Assembly (NCBI RefSeq): GCF_900236475.1
Contig: NZ_LT963352.1
Span: forward strand, 3,658,001-3,722,000
Length of the DNA: 64,000 bases
Reading direction: 5' to 3'
Source: Streptomyces chartreusis NRRL 3882
GTDB taxonomy: Bacteria > Actinomycetota > Actinomycetes > Streptomycetales > Streptomycetaceae
Of the stretch, positions 47,297 to 56,309 are shown piece after piece (within the stretch, counting starts at the first letter, position 1; each line of letters begins with the position of its first letter). The notes beneath the pieces are model-generated. The model saw nothing but the letters and a program-made list of their open reading frames with translations. It had not been told where the DNA came from and made no database searches. Made by a program: the position numbers and the translations under genes.

Positions 47297-48730
47297 CTAC
47301 TGGTTGCGGGCCCGTTCGGTCAGCCGGCCCATGCGGGCGCGGGCCGACTCCAGTTGCTCGATCTCCTCGGCGGCGGGGCCGTCCTCGCCGGCGAGTTCGG
47401 TCCACAGGCCGATCAGGTCCCGGCCCAGCTCCAGCCCCACCGCGGGGTCGCGCACGGCGCGCCAGGCGGTGGCCGCGCTCTGCACGTTGCCGTAGGCGGC
47501 CTCGGCGTCACCCGTGCGGCGGCGGGCGGCGGCCAGGTCGAGGGACAACCGGAAGGCACGGAGCGGATCACCGGACAAGTAGGAGATGTACGCGGTGAGT
47601 TCGCGCAGCCGGAGCACCTCGGGGTGCTCCGGCCCGAGCGTCCCCGACGCCTCCACGACGGTCTGGTCCGCCAGCCCGGCCGCCGCGTCGATCCGGCCCT
47701 CCTTGACGGCCTCGTTGATCCGCGCGATCGGCTCCGCGAGGAGGGCGGGGGCGGCCGGGTCGCCCGGGGCGCCGAGGGGTTCGTCGCCGAGCACGGCCTC
47801 CGCGACGGCGTCGAAGCCGCGGGCGGGGGTCGGCTTGGCGTCGGCTTCGGCCGCGAGCAGCTCCGCTTCGGACATCGGCTCGGGTTCGCGCCTGCGCTGC
47901 GGGCCCGGGCCGGTCCCCGGGACGGGGAGCGGCCTGACGTCCATGAGCGGCGGCGGGCCGAACTCTCCGGTCGGGGGCGCGACGGTGCCGGGGGGTGTCG
48001 TGGCCGGGCCCGGCCGCGTGTCTTCCGGTTCGGGCCGCGGCGACTCGGTGACGGCTCGCAGCTCGAAGGTCGGTACGGGCTGATCGGCCGGCTGCGGTTC
48101 GGGCACCGCCCGCAGCGGGAACGTCGAGGCCGGGCCACGGCCGGGCTCCTGTGCGGGGCGCAGGACGTGCGTGGCCCTGTCGTCCTGCGGGTGCTGCGGC
48201 TCCGGCGCGGGCGGCGTCGGTCCGGGCGGCGTCGGTCCGGGCGGCGTCGGTCCGGGCGGCGTCGGTCCGGGCGGCGTCGGTCCGGGCGGTGTCGGTCCGG
48301 GCGGTGGAACGGGCGGCTCCGTCACCGCACCCGCCGCAGGCGTTCCCGCGGCGGCGACGGCGTCCTCCGGCGGGGCCGTGCGGACCGGCTCGGCGGTGAA
48401 GCGGCTGGAGCCGTCCGGGTCGACCTGGAGGGGCACGACGTAGCCGATGCGCTCGTCGTGGACCGTGGCGAGGACGGGATGGCCGGTGGCCAGGGCGATG
48501 TGGTGAAGGCGGTTCAGGACGGCCTGCTGGATCTCCTCGCCGGGGGCCGCGAAGACGGGGACGCCGCCGACCGACGCACCGTCGCAGACACCCCCCGCTC
48601 CGGCTCCCGGCGCCGCTCCTGCCGGGTCCGCTCCGGCCCCGGGGACACGGACGTCGATCGGCGCCGCCGGGGTCGCCGCGTGCGCGGCCTGCTTCTGTTC
48701 CCGCTTCTTCTCGCGGCTGAGTCGAGCCAT
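47297..48730 (-). CDS. Tetratricopeptide-type protein with a PGPTP repeat linker
   Basis: A 477-aa, mostly cytoplasmic protein without signal peptide or membrane helix. The N-terminus is basic (MARLSREKKREQKQAAHAAT). A short globular part follows (EEIQQAVLNRLHHIALATGH ... RIGYVVPLQVD). A Pro-rich linker comes next, with six tandem PPGPT units and several PxP stretches. The C-terminal ~170 residues are helical and TPR-like (INEAVKEGRIDAAAGLADQT, HPEVLRLRELTAYISYLSGD). The start is ATG at 48728-48730. Resembles uncharacterised Streptomyces proteins; partner unknown. Confidence 0.75.
   Translation of the reverse strand: MARLSREKKREQKQAAHAATPAAPIDVRVPGAGADPAGAAPGAGAGGVCDGASVGGVPVFAAPGEEIQQAVLNRLHHIALATGHPVLATVHDERIGYVVPLQVDPDGSSRFTAEPVRTAPPEDAVAAAGTPAAGAVTEPPVPPPGPTPPGPTPPGPTPPGPTPPGPTPPGPTPPAPEPQHPQDDRATHVLRPAQEPGRGPASTFPLRAVPEPQPADQPVPTFELRAVTESPRPEPEDTRPGPATTPPGTVAPPTGEFGPPPLMDVRPLPVPGTGPGPQRRREPEPMSEAELLAAEADAKPTPARGFDAVAEAVLGDEPLGAPGDPAAPALLAEPIARINEAVKEGRIDAAAGLADQTVVEASGTLGPEHPEVLRLRELTAYISYLSGDPLRAFRLSLDLAAARRRTGDAEAAYGNVQSAATAWRAVRDPAVGLELGRDLIGLWTELAGEDGPAAEEIEQLESARARMGRLTERARNQ
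48211..48300 (-). repeat. Six tandem 15-bp repeats inside the TPR gene
   Basis: The unit CGGCGTCGGTCCGGG is repeated six times, with one base change in the last copy. It encodes the PGPTP segment. Such short exact repeats are prone to slippage. Confidence 0.9.
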
Positions 48731-48890
48731 CGTCCCCTCATTCGGCGTCGTACACCTAGTGTCGAGTGTGTCCGCTCGCTCCCGTTTCTCACGTCACCGC
48801 GGTGTCACAGGCTCGTCCCAAGGATTCCAGGTCCCGGTATGGATCGTTCCGGATGGCATGAGGATCAGGAGCACGAGGGAGGAGAGGGGC

Positions 48891-49394
48891 ATGCAGACAG
48901 GCATGCGACAGGGGCCGGAGATCTGGATCCGCGGCCCGGTGACCGGCCAGGGGCCGGGGGCGCCGGGGCCCGCTCACGCCCATGCCGCGGCACGGCGTTT
49001 CTCCTGGGTCGGCACACACGGCGGCGCGGGCGTCTCCACCCTCGCCGCGGTCTACGGCGGCCATGACAGCGGCCGCGCCTGGCCCGGGCCGGGCGATCCG
49101 CCGTCGGTGCTGCTGGTCGCGCGGACGCACGCGGCCGGGCTGGACTCGGTCGCCGGTGCTGTGGATGTCTTCCGGCGCGGTCAGGCCCCGCCCGGGCTGG
49201 ACCTCGATGCCGTCGTCCTCGTGGCGGACGCTCCGGGCCGGCTGCCGCGTCCGCTCGCCCAGCGGGTCAAGTCCCTGGAGTCGGTCATCGACGTGTACCG
49301 CGTGCCCTGGGTGCCGGCCTGGCGGCTGGGCGAGCCGGGGCATCCGCCGCGCGAGACATCGGCCCTGGTCCGGCTGACGGGAGCGGCGCGCTGA
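48891..49394 (+). CDS. Hypothetical protein with a degenerate ParA/MinD-like P-loop (DUF6668-like)
   Basis: A 167-aa cytoplasmic protein. RRFSWVGTHGGAGVSTLAAV resembles the Walker A of ParA/MinD ATPases, but the catalytic lysine of GKT/S is replaced by valine. The second part has SVLLVARTHAAGLDSVAGAV and LDLDAVVLVADAPGRLPRPL, resembling the later beta-strands of the fold. ATG at 48891 is preceded by GGAGAGGGGC. It is followed 5 bp later by the amidase gene, suggesting cotranscription. The family label is from memory and should be treated as tentative. Confidence 0.6.
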   Translation: MQTGMRQGPEIWIRGPVTGQGPGAPGPAHAHAAARRFSWVGTHGGAGVSTLAAVYGGHDSGRAWPGPGDPPSVLLVARTHAAGLDSVAGAVDVFRRGQAPPGLDLDAVVLVADAPGRLPRPLAQRVKSLESVIDVYRVPWVPAWRLGEPGHPPRETSALVRLTGAAR

Positions 49395-49399
49395 CGGCG

Positions 49400-50554
49400 G
49401 TGTCCCTGTCGGCCGGGGAGATCGCGGCGGGCGTGCGGGCCCGGGAGCTGCGCGCGGTCGACGTGATCGGGGCGGCGCTGGAGCGGATCGAGCGGGCCGA
49501 TCCGGAGCTGTGCGCGTTCGTCGAGGTCTGGCGCGAGGACGCGTTGCGGCGGGCCGGCGAGGTGGACGCGCTGCTCGCCGGGCGTGCCGCAGATGTCCCC
49601 CGAAAGAGGGAAGCGCTGCCGCTGGCCGGGGTGCCGATCGCGGTGAAGGGGCGGCACGGGCTGCGTGCGGCGGGGCCGTTGCTCGCGGCCGGTTGTGTCG
49701 CCGTGGGCGCGACCTCGGTGCCCGGGCCGGGAACGCCCTGGCGGACCTGGGGGCTCGGCGCGCGCGGCCGGACCGTCAACCCGTGGCGCGCGGACCGTAC
49801 GCCGGGCGGCTCGTCGGCCGGGGCAGCGGTGGCGGTGGCGGCCGGGCTGGTGCCGCTGGCGACGGGCAGCGACGGGGCCGGGTCGGTGCGGATCCCGGCG
49901 GCCTGGTGCGGGGTGACCGGCCTGAAGACCACGGCCGGACGGCTGCCCTCCGCCGACGGTACGGGGCTCGCCGTCCCCGGTGTGCTCGCCCGCTCGGCGT
50001 CGGACGCGGCGAGTTGGTGGCACGTGGTGTCGCAGGAGCCGGTGCCGACCGGCACGCCGCTCCCGGTCACCGCCGTCTGGTCGCCCGACCTGGGCTTCGC
50101 GGAGCCCGACCCGGAGCCCGTCGCGCTGGCCCGGGCGGCGGTCGAACGGCTCGCGGCGGCCGGTGTCCTACGGCTCGTACGGCCGCGCGTGCCGTTGCGG
50201 CTCGCGGACCCCGGGCCCGCCTGGCTCGCCCTGCGCACACCCGGTGCCGATCCGGGCGGAGCCCACCGCGTCCGGGCGGAGAACGACCGGCGGCTGGCCG
50301 GACTGTTCGCCGAAGCGGAGCTGCTGCTGACGCCGACCACGCCCACCCCGCCGCACGGGCACGACGGCCCGGGCGACCGCTACTCCACCTCCCTCACCTG
50401 GGCGTTCAACCTCAGCGGGCATCCGGCGCTGAGCCTTCCGGCGGGCTTCGGCGCTGACGGCTGCCCGGCCGGGCTGCACCTGGTGGCGCCGCACGGCCGG
50501 GAGGCGCTGCTGCTGGCCGTGGCACGGGAGGCGGAGCCGCGCATCGGGGGCTGA
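49400..50554 (+). CDS. Amidase-signature family hydrolase
   Basis: A 384-aa amidase with the Ser-cisSer-Lys triad in place: Lys in PLAGVPIAVKGRHGL near residue 82, cis-Ser in GSDGAGSVRIPAAW and nucleophile Ser in the same segment, and the Gly/Ser-rich PGGSSAGAAVAVAAGLVPL. It is shorter than typical amidases (about 460 aa), with an abbreviated central region. GTG at 49400 lies 5 bp after the preceding gene. The amide substrate cannot be predicted; GatA is unlikely because of length and the lack of gatC/gatB neighbours. Confidence 0.82.
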   Translation: MSLSAGEIAAGVRARELRAVDVIGAALERIERADPELCAFVEVWREDALRRAGEVDALLAGRAADVPRKREALPLAGVPIAVKGRHGLRAAGPLLAAGCVAVGATSVPGPGTPWRTWGLGARGRTVNPWRADRTPGGSSAGAAVAVAAGLVPLATGSDGAGSVRIPAAWCGVTGLKTTAGRLPSADGTGLAVPGVLARSASDAASWWHVVSQEPVPTGTPLPVTAVWSPDLGFAEPDPEPVALARAAVERLAAAGVLRLVRPRVPLRLADPGPAWLALRTPGADPGGAHRVRAENDRRLAGLFAEAELLLTPTTPTPPHGHDGPGDRYSTSLTWAFNLSGHPALSLPAGFGADGCPAGLHLVAPHGREALLLAVAREAEPRIGG

Positions 50555-50638
50555 TGGCGCCCCTGGCGGATTTAGATGCGCACGCATATGATGCAAGCGC
50601 GTGTAATTGACCCGCGCCTACCTTCTGGGGGGACACCC

Positions 50639-51220
50639 ATGACCCGTCGCTTCCTCTTCGTCCTGGGCAGTGCCCGTGCCGACGGCAACACCGAGCTGCT
50701 GGCCCGCCGGGCAGCCGAGCAACTGCCCCCGGACGTCGAACAGCAGTGGATCGACCTGGCCGAGCATCCGGTGCCCGACTTCGAGGACCTGCGGCACGAC
50801 AGCGACCACGTCCGCCCGACCGAGGGCAACCTGGCGCTGCTGCTCGACGCCACCCTCGCGGCCACGGACATCGTGATCGCCTCGCCCCTGTACTGGTACT
50901 CGGTCTCCGCGCACACCAAGCGCTACCTGGACTACTGGTCCGGCTGGCTGCGCACGCCCGGCCTCGACTTCAAGGCGACCCTGGCGGGACGCACCCTGTG
51001 GGGCGTCACCGCGCTCGCGCACACGCAGCCGGAGGTGGCCGACCCGCTGGTCGGGACGCTCAACAACTCGGCCGCGTACATGGGGATGCGGTTCGGCGGA
51101 GTGCTGCTCGGCAACGGCAGCAAGCCCGGTGACGTGCTGAACGACACCGAGGCACTGACCCGCGCGAAGACGTTCTTCGCGCAGGAGGCGCCGCCGGCCC
51201 GGTTCGTGTACGAGGACTGA
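50639..51220 (+). CDS. NADPH-dependent FMN reductase-like flavodoxin-fold protein
   Basis: A 193-aa flavodoxin-fold oxidoreductase. RFLFVLGSARADGNTELLAR contains the phosphate-binding GSxRxxGNT. ATDIVIASPLYWYSVSAHTK and KRYLDYWSGW form the FMN-ring contact P-x-Y-W motif of the NADPH:FMN/quinone reductase group. ATG at 50639 with GGGGGGAC upstream. A small palindrome ATGCGCACGCAT lies 51-62 bp before the start and may bind a regulator. The acceptor (quinone, nitro or azo compound) is unknown. Confidence 0.85.
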   Translation: MTRRFLFVLGSARADGNTELLARRAAEQLPPDVEQQWIDLAEHPVPDFEDLRHDSDHVRPTEGNLALLLDATLAATDIVIASPLYWYSVSAHTKRYLDYWSGWLRTPGLDFKATLAGRTLWGVTALAHTQPEVADPLVGTLNNSAAYMGMRFGGVLLGNGSKPGDVLNDTEALTRAKTFFAQEAPPARFVYED

Positions 51221-51265
51221 GCACCACGAGGCTGGGAGGACCGAGCGGACTGAGCGGACCGAGCG

Positions 51266-52144
51266 CTACGCGGTGATGTCCTTCGTCGTGAAGCGCGCCC
51301 AGGCCGCCGAGCCGAACACCCCCGCGTACAGGGCCTGGAGGCCGAGGTTCTTCGCCAGGTCGTCCCAGTACACGGGCTCGCGCATGAGGTCGGCGAAGGA
51401 CAGCCAGTAGTGCGAGAAGAAGTACGGCTGGAGGGCGTGCAGTTGCGGGATCTGGTCGAGGATCTGGACCGTGATCAGCAGACCGACGGTGGTCGCCGTC
51501 GCCGCGATGCCGCTGCCCGTGAGCGTCGAGACGAACAGTCCGAGCGCCGCGACGCCGATCAGTGACGCGGCGACGACCAGGGCGATCAGCAGGGCTCTGC
51601 CCAGGCCTTCGGCGAAACCGATCCGGGTGCCGGAGATGGTCGTCAGGTCGCCGAGCGGGAACAGCAGCGCGCCGACCGTCAGCGCCGAGACGGCCACGAC
51701 AAGGGTGGCGGCCAGGCAGAAGATGACGACGGTCGCGTACTTGGTGAGCAGCAGACGGGTGCGGCCGGCCGGGGCGACCAGCAGGTAGCGGAGCGTGCCG
51801 GCGTTCGCCTCGCCGGCGATCGCGTCGCCCGCGACGACACCGATCGCCATCGGCAGGAAGAACGGGAGGGTGGCGGCCAGCGCGGTGAAGACGAGGAACA
51901 GGCCGTTGTTCGTGATCTGCGAGATGAAGGCCGGTCCCCCGCCCCCACCACCGCCGGGCGACGAACCGTCACTCGTCTCCATCTTGACGGCGATGCCGAC
52001 CAGGACGGGCACGCCCGCCAGCACGGCCAGCAGCGCGAGGGTGCGCCAGCGCCGGAAAGTGGTGGTGAGCTCGCTGCGCAGCAGCCCGAAGGTCCACAGC
52101 GGGCTCACCGGCCGTACGGCCCGTGCGGCTTCAGCCTGCGACAT
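51266..52144 (-). CDS. ABC-2 type transporter permease
   Basis: A 292-aa membrane protein with six predicted helices. There is a long loop rich in glycine between helices 1 and 2 (DGSSPGGGGGGGPAF). AIGVVAGDAIAGEANAGTLRYLLVAPAGRTRLLLTK is the cytoplasmic coupling helix region typical of NatB/ABC2_membrane_2 permeases. ATG at 52142-52144 lies within the end of the ATPase gene (14-bp overlap), so the two are coupled. Substrate unknown. Confidence 0.87.
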   Translation of the reverse strand: MSQAEAARAVRPVSPLWTFGLLRSELTTTFRRWRTLALLAVLAGVPVLVGIAVKMETSDGSSPGGGGGGGPAFISQITNNGLFLVFTALAATLPFFLPMAIGVVAGDAIAGEANAGTLRYLLVAPAGRTRLLLTKYATVVIFCLAATLVVAVSALTVGALLFPLGDLTTISGTRIGFAEGLGRALLIALVVAASLIGVAALGLFVSTLTGSGIAATATTVGLLITVQILDQIPQLHALQPYFFSHYWLSFADLMREPVYWDDLAKNLGLQALYAGVFGSAAWARFTTKDITA

Positions 52145-53117
52145 CGAAACCCTCCCCGGTCAGCGCCACGAACGCGTCCTCCAGCGAGGCCCGTCGGACC
52201 GTGAATCCGCGGACGCGCACACCGGCCGTGACCAGCGCGGCGTTCACCTCGGCGAGGTCGCGGTCCGGTGGTTCGCCGGTCACCCGGTCCGCCGTGACGA
52301 CGACGTCGCCGACGCCCTGCTCCTTCAGCACCCGGGCCGCCTCGGCCGGATCCGGCGTGGTCACCACCAGCCGACCGCGCGCCCCGGCGGACAGCTCGGC
52401 GACCGCGCCCTGCGTGATCAGACGGCCCTGCGTCATCACGGCCGCGTGCGTGCAGACCTGCTCGATCTCGTCGAGCAGGTGGGAGGAGAGGAACACGGTC
52501 GTGCCGTCCGAGGCCAGCTCCCGTATCAGGGTGCGGATCTCGCGCATGCCCTGCGGGTCGAGGCCATTGGTCGGCTCGTCGAGCACGAGCAGCCGGCGCG
52601 GCTGGAGCAGCGCGGCCGCGAGGCCCAGGCGCTGCTTCATGCCCAGCGAGTACGCCTTGGCCTTCTTGCCCGCGGCGGCCGTCAGGCCCACCCGGTCCAG
52701 CGCGGCGGCGACCCGGGCCTTCCGGGTGCGCGGATCGGCGGCCGGGTCGGCGGAGTCGTACCGGACGAGGTTGTCGCGGCCGGAGAGGAAGCCGTACAGG
52801 GCCGGCCCCTCGATGAGGGCGCCGACGTGCGGCAGCACGGCGCGGGTGGCCCGGGGCATGGGCTGTCCGAGCACCGTTGCCGTGCCGGAGGTGGGCTCGA
52901 TGAGGCCCATCAGCATGCGGATGGTGGTGGTCTTGCCGGAGCCGTTGGGGCCGAGGAAGCCGAAGACACTGCCCGCCGGGACGGTCAGGTCGAGGCCGTC
53001 GACGGCGAGTTGTCCGCCACGGTAGCGCTTGGTGAGCGCGCGGGTGGCGATGACCGGTTCCCCGGACTCGGCCTGCGCGTCGCTGTGCTCCGGCTCCGCG
53101 GCGGACGGTTCGCCCAT
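52131..53117 (-). CDS. ABC-transporter ATP-binding protein (NatA/CcmA/DrrA type)
   Basis: A 328-aa ATPase. Walker A is GFLGPNGSGKTTTIRMLMGL. The Q-loop region PHVGALIEGPALYGFLSGRD, signature YSLGMKQRLGLAAALLQPRR, Walker B LLVLDEPTNGLDPQG and H-loop TVFLSSHLLDEIEQ are complete. A C-terminal extension of about 90 residues ends RRASLEDAFVALTGEGFDV, as in antibiotic-export ATPases. The ATG is at 53115-53117. It lies between a LolA-like gene and the permease gene, all on the minus strand. Confidence 0.9.
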   Translation of the reverse strand: MGEPSAAEPEHSDAQAESGEPVIATRALTKRYRGGQLAVDGLDLTVPAGSVFGFLGPNGSGKTTTIRMLMGLIEPTSGTATVLGQPMPRATRAVLPHVGALIEGPALYGFLSGRDNLVRYDSADPAADPRTRKARVAAALDRVGLTAAAGKKAKAYSLGMKQRLGLAAALLQPRRLLVLDEPTNGLDPQGMREIRTLIRELASDGTTVFLSSHLLDEIEQVCTHAAVMTQGRLITQGAVAELSAGARGRLVVTTPDPAEAARVLKEQGVGDVVVTADRVTGEPPDRDLAEVNAALVTAGVRVRGFTVRRASLEDAFVALTGEGFDVAG

Positions 53118-53143
53118 CGGCTCCCTCGTTCTCTCGAAAGGAC

Positions 53144-54385
53144 TTACTTCCCGGCGTCGGCCGCCTTCACCAGCGCGTCCTTGGTGACCATGCCCACGTA
53201 GACCTTGCCGTCGTCCGTGATCAGGGCGTTGACCAGGCGGGTGGAGAAGACCGTGCCGGAGCCGAACTTGCCGGCGACCTTGTCGCCGAGCGAGTTCACG
53301 AAGCCGCCGAGGTCGCCGCCGGCCTTGCCGGAGGGCACGCCGTGGCCGCCGGTGTCGAAGGTGGCTATGGAGCTCCAGCCCTCGCCGATGGTCTTCATGC
53401 CGTCGAGGCCCTTGCCGAGGTGCTCCTCGGCCCTGGGGGCGTGCTCGCGCGGCCCGCCCTTCTCGAAGCCCTTGCCGAAGTCCTTGTCGGAGCCCTTGCC
53501 GGCGTCCTTCTCCTCGGTGACCTTCGCGCCCTTGGGCGGGGTGAAGTCGAAGGTCGACGCGGCCGGCTTGCCGAAGGTGACCTGGGTGAAGCCCGCGTCG
53601 ACGACGGCGGCGCCGCCGCTCGCCGGGGTCAGCGTGAACTTCAGCGGCATGCCGGTCTTCGCGTCCACGGCCACGGTGACCGCGCCGACCGTCGAGCCGG
53701 ACTGCTTGGGCTTGATGACCAGCTTGTAGGCGTCCCGGCCGGCGACCTGGGCGGTGCCGTCCACGCTCACGGAGGTCGTGTCGTCGGTGGCCTTCAGGGC
53801 CTCCTCGGCGAAGTCCTTGGGCGTGGCCGGCGGCTGCTGGTCCTTCCCGCGCTCCGGGCTGTCGGAGGCGGTGCCGTGGTAGACCTCGTTCGACTTGCTG
53901 TCGTAGCCCCAGACGTCCTTGCCGTTGTGGATGATGCTGTACTCGGCGGCGTTCTCCAGCAGCGACAGCTTCTGCTTGTCCGGGCCGTCGGCCGCGACAC
54001 GCAGGGTGTGCGTGCCGGAGGCCAGTTCCGTGAGCTTGGCCGTCGGATCGGCGGAGGAGCCGCCCCGGTCCCGGCTCGCGGCACCGGACATCAGGCTGCT
54101 CTCCAGCCCGCCGAGGTCCGGCAGGCCGAGGTCCGTGCTGATCTTCACGGTGCCGGACAGCTGCTGGACGTCCGACTTGGCGATCTTCTCGATGAGCTGC
54201 TGTGCGGTGATCTTCGGGAGGTCGGGGTCACCGGAGTCGGCGAGTGCGGGGACCAGCCCGATCGTCGCGGCCGCCACCCCCACCACCGTGACCGGGACGA
54301 CGTACCGCGCGGCCTTGCGCCGCCCGGAGCGCTGCTCGTCGACCTCCCCGGCGGTCGTGCTGTCGTCGGATGCGTACGGTGCCAT
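53144..54385 (-). CDS. Membrane-anchored LolA/LppX-like outer-surface protein
   Basis: A 413-aa protein. The N-terminus is basic with one membrane helix (YVVPVTVVGVAAATIGLVPALA at about 27-48), so the bulk is extracytoplasmic. The body has ITAQQLIEKIAKSDVQQLSG, KLSLLENAAEYSIIHNGKDVWGYDS and DAYKLVIKPKQSGSTVGAVT, resembling LolA-fold/sigma-factor-regulator (DUF2092) proteins. A charged Lys/Asp/Gly linker (EEKDAGKGSDKDFGKGFEKG) precedes the C-terminal part. ATG at 54383-54385. It ends 27 bp before the ABC ATPase gene, so the three are probably one operon for export or surface lipid or protein handling. Confidence 0.78.
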   Translation of the reverse strand: MAPYASDDSTTAGEVDEQRSGRRKAARYVVPVTVVGVAAATIGLVPALADSGDPDLPKITAQQLIEKIAKSDVQQLSGTVKISTDLGLPDLGGLESSLMSGAASRDRGGSSADPTAKLTELASGTHTLRVAADGPDKQKLSLLENAAEYSIIHNGKDVWGYDSKSNEVYHGTASDSPERGKDQQPPATPKDFAEEALKATDDTTSVSVDGTAQVAGRDAYKLVIKPKQSGSTVGAVTVAVDAKTGMPLKFTLTPASGGAAVVDAGFTQVTFGKPAASTFDFTPPKGAKVTEEKDAGKGSDKDFGKGFEKGGPREHAPRAEEHLGKGLDGMKTIGEGWSSIATFDTGGHGVPSGKAGGDLGGFVNSLGDKVAGKFGSGTVFSTRLVNALITDDGKVYVGMVTKDALVKAADAGK

Positions 54386-54616
54386 GTGTGCCCTACCTCC
54401 GTGATCGGCGGCGGCTGTCCGTGTCGTACACGCACTCGTCCCTGAGCCGCCATTCTCACCCGAACTGGTGAGGAGTGGTGTTTTCCGTGGTGACCATCTG
54501 ACCAAATCGGCCAGGGAAATACGTCAGACCCCGGGCTCAACTCCACGTACTGCTGCGGTATGACACGAGAGCGCGGCTTCTCCCCCGACCCGTAGGGGTC
54601 GTACGGGAAGGACCGG

Positions 54617-55627
54617 CTAACCGGCCCGGTGCACCACCGCGTCGGACAGCTCCACCAGCGCCGTCTTCGCGGCGCACTCGGGCAGCGGGGCCAGCGCCGA
54701 GCGGGCGTCCTGGGCGTAGCGGACGGTGTCCCGCCGGGCCTGTTCCAGCGCGGGGTGGGCCCGCAGCAGGCGCAGGGCCTCGGCGTGCCGGTCGTCGTCG
54801 GTGAGGTCGGAGTCCAGCAGCTCGCACAGGGCGATGTCGTCCGCGAGCCCGAGCCGGGCCGCGCGCTCGCGCAGCCGCAGCACCGGCAGCGTGGGGATGC
54901 CCTCGCGCAGGTCGGTGCCGGGCGTCTTGCCGGACTCGTGGGAGTCGGAGGCGATGTCCAGGACGTCGTCCGCGAGCTGGAAGGCGACGCCGAGCCGCTC
55001 GCCGTACTGGGTCAGCACGTCCACGACCGTGTCGTCGGCGCCGGACATCATCGCGCCGAACCGGCACGACACCGCCACCAGCGAGCCGGTCTTGCCGCCC
55101 AGCACGTCCAGGTAGTGCTCGACCGGGTCGCGGCCGTCCTGCGGTCCGGCCGTCTCCAGGATCTGCCCGGTCACCAGCCGCTCGAACGCCTCGGCCTGCA
55201 CCCGCACCGCCTCCGGGCCGAGGTCGGCCAGGATGTGCGAGGCGCGGGCGAAGAGGAAGTCGCCGGTGAGGACCGCGACGGAGTTGCCCCAGCGGGCGTT
55301 CGCACTCGCCACCCCGCGCCGCACGGCGGCCTCGTCCATCACGTCGTCGTGGTACAGCGTGGCGAGGTGGGTCAGCTCCACGACGACGGCCGACGGCACG
55401 ATCCCGGGCGCGTACCGGTCGCCGAACTGGGCGGAGAGCATCACGAGCAGCGGACGGAACCGCTTGCCGCCGGCCCGGACCAGGTGCTGGGCGGCCTCCG
55501 TGATGAAGGGCACCTCACTCTTGGTGGCCTCGAGCAAGCCTTCCTCGACAGCCGCCAACCCGGCCTGGACATCGGCTTCCAGAGCCTGGTCCCGCACGCT
55601 CAGCCCGAACGGCCCGACGTCGGTCAC
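54617..55627 (-). CDS. Long-chain polyprenyl diphosphate synthase
   Basis: Trans-isoprenyl diphosphate synthase, 336 aa. It builds the C35-C45 side chain, probably for menaquinone. FARM is LYHDDVMDEAAVRRG near residue 95 and SARM is AFQLADDVLDIASD near 225. GGKRFRPLLVMLSAQ and GNSVAVLTGDFLFARA are family blocks. The residues upstream of FARM are small (HLATLYHDD), consistent with a long product. The start is GTG at 55625-55627. The location near nuo fits a menaquinone role; chain length is not certain. Confidence 0.9.
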   Translation of the reverse strand: MTDVGPFGLSVRDQALEADVQAGLAAVEEGLLEATKSEVPFITEAAQHLVRAGGKRFRPLLVMLSAQFGDRYAPGIVPSAVVVELTHLATLYHDDVMDEAAVRRGVASANARWGNSVAVLTGDFLFARASHILADLGPEAVRVQAEAFERLVTGQILETAGPQDGRDPVEHYLDVLGGKTGSLVAVSCRFGAMMSGADDTVVDVLTQYGERLGVAFQLADDVLDIASDSHESGKTPGTDLREGIPTLPVLRLRERAARLGLADDIALCELLDSDLTDDDRHAEALRLLRAHPALEQARRDTVRYAQDARSALAPLPECAAKTALVELSDAVVHRAG

Positions 55628-56102
55628 GAGGGGTCTCCTGTCTGCTGGTGTCTGCCGGTGATTACGCGGTTTGTCGATAGGTCGCTGCCATCACTCGAGT
55701 CAGCGTATCCGGTCACGTTTCGATCACCACCAGCGCCCAGGGTTACAGGCCGGGTGGTATCCGATCACGACCGCTATGTTTTCGATCAGCTCATAAGAGC
55801 AGACATTTATCGACTTACCGGGAGGTAGCGAACTATGCACGATTTGCCGTAATGAGTAAGCGAATTCCCCTTGATGGAAATTGCCCCACGGACTCGTGAT
55901 CAGTGAGTTCAATCACGTCTTCCCCCGCGACACCCCACTCCGACAGCGCCCCGTACCCCCTTCCGGTGAACGCGAGTTGAGCCTTGGCTTCCGCAAAGGA
56001 TCAAGTACCTCATTCCCCCCTGACCAAGGTCAACCACCTCGATATGTGACTCCGGCGCTTGTTCCCGACATGTGCTCTCGCATACGTTCCGGGCCTGTCC
56101 GG
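55628..56102 (+). promoter_or_regulatory. Long non-coding upstream part of the riboswitch leader
   Basis: 475 bp between the polyprenyl synthase start and the riboswitch. It is relatively AT-rich around 55740-55880 and should hold the divergent promoters. No ORF with proper codon bias is seen. I could not assign a promoter confidently. Confidence 0.4.
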
Positions 56103-56295
56103 CGGACGCCGAATCCTGCCGCCGCCCGGACTCCCCACAACCGACTCACTCACGCAGGGCAGGAGCGGGGGACCCAGGTAAGTCGCCGGTCCGCGCAGCG
56201 GAACGGCTCGGGGTGAAGCCGCGTACGGCACACAGCGCCGTAGGCGGCCGGGCACCTCCCGGCCCGAACCCGACAGCTCACCTCGCAGGCGCCGG
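56103..56295 (+). ncRNA. ydaO/yuaA-type cyclic di-AMP riboswitch
   Basis: The conserved ydaO segments occur in order: GCCGAATCCTGCC at the 5' end, ACGCAGGGCAGGAGCGGGGG then ACCCAGGTAAGTCG, CGGCTCGGGGTGAAGCCG, a GGCCGGGCACCTCCCGGCC hairpin, and CCCGAACCCGACAGCTCACC closing with TCGCAGGCG. CGCC at 56107 can pair with GGCG at 56288 to form P1. The element ends about 15 nt before the ATG of a LysM cell-wall enzyme, the usual place in Streptomyces, where c-di-AMP lowers expression of cell-wall hydrolases. Confidence 0.93.
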
Positions 56296-56309
56296 AGAGG
56301 AACATCGCC

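Noticed and set aside
55881..56216. 111-codon ORF in the riboswitch leader
   Set aside because: It overlaps conserved ydaO nucleotides and has no coding bias or ribosome-binding site.
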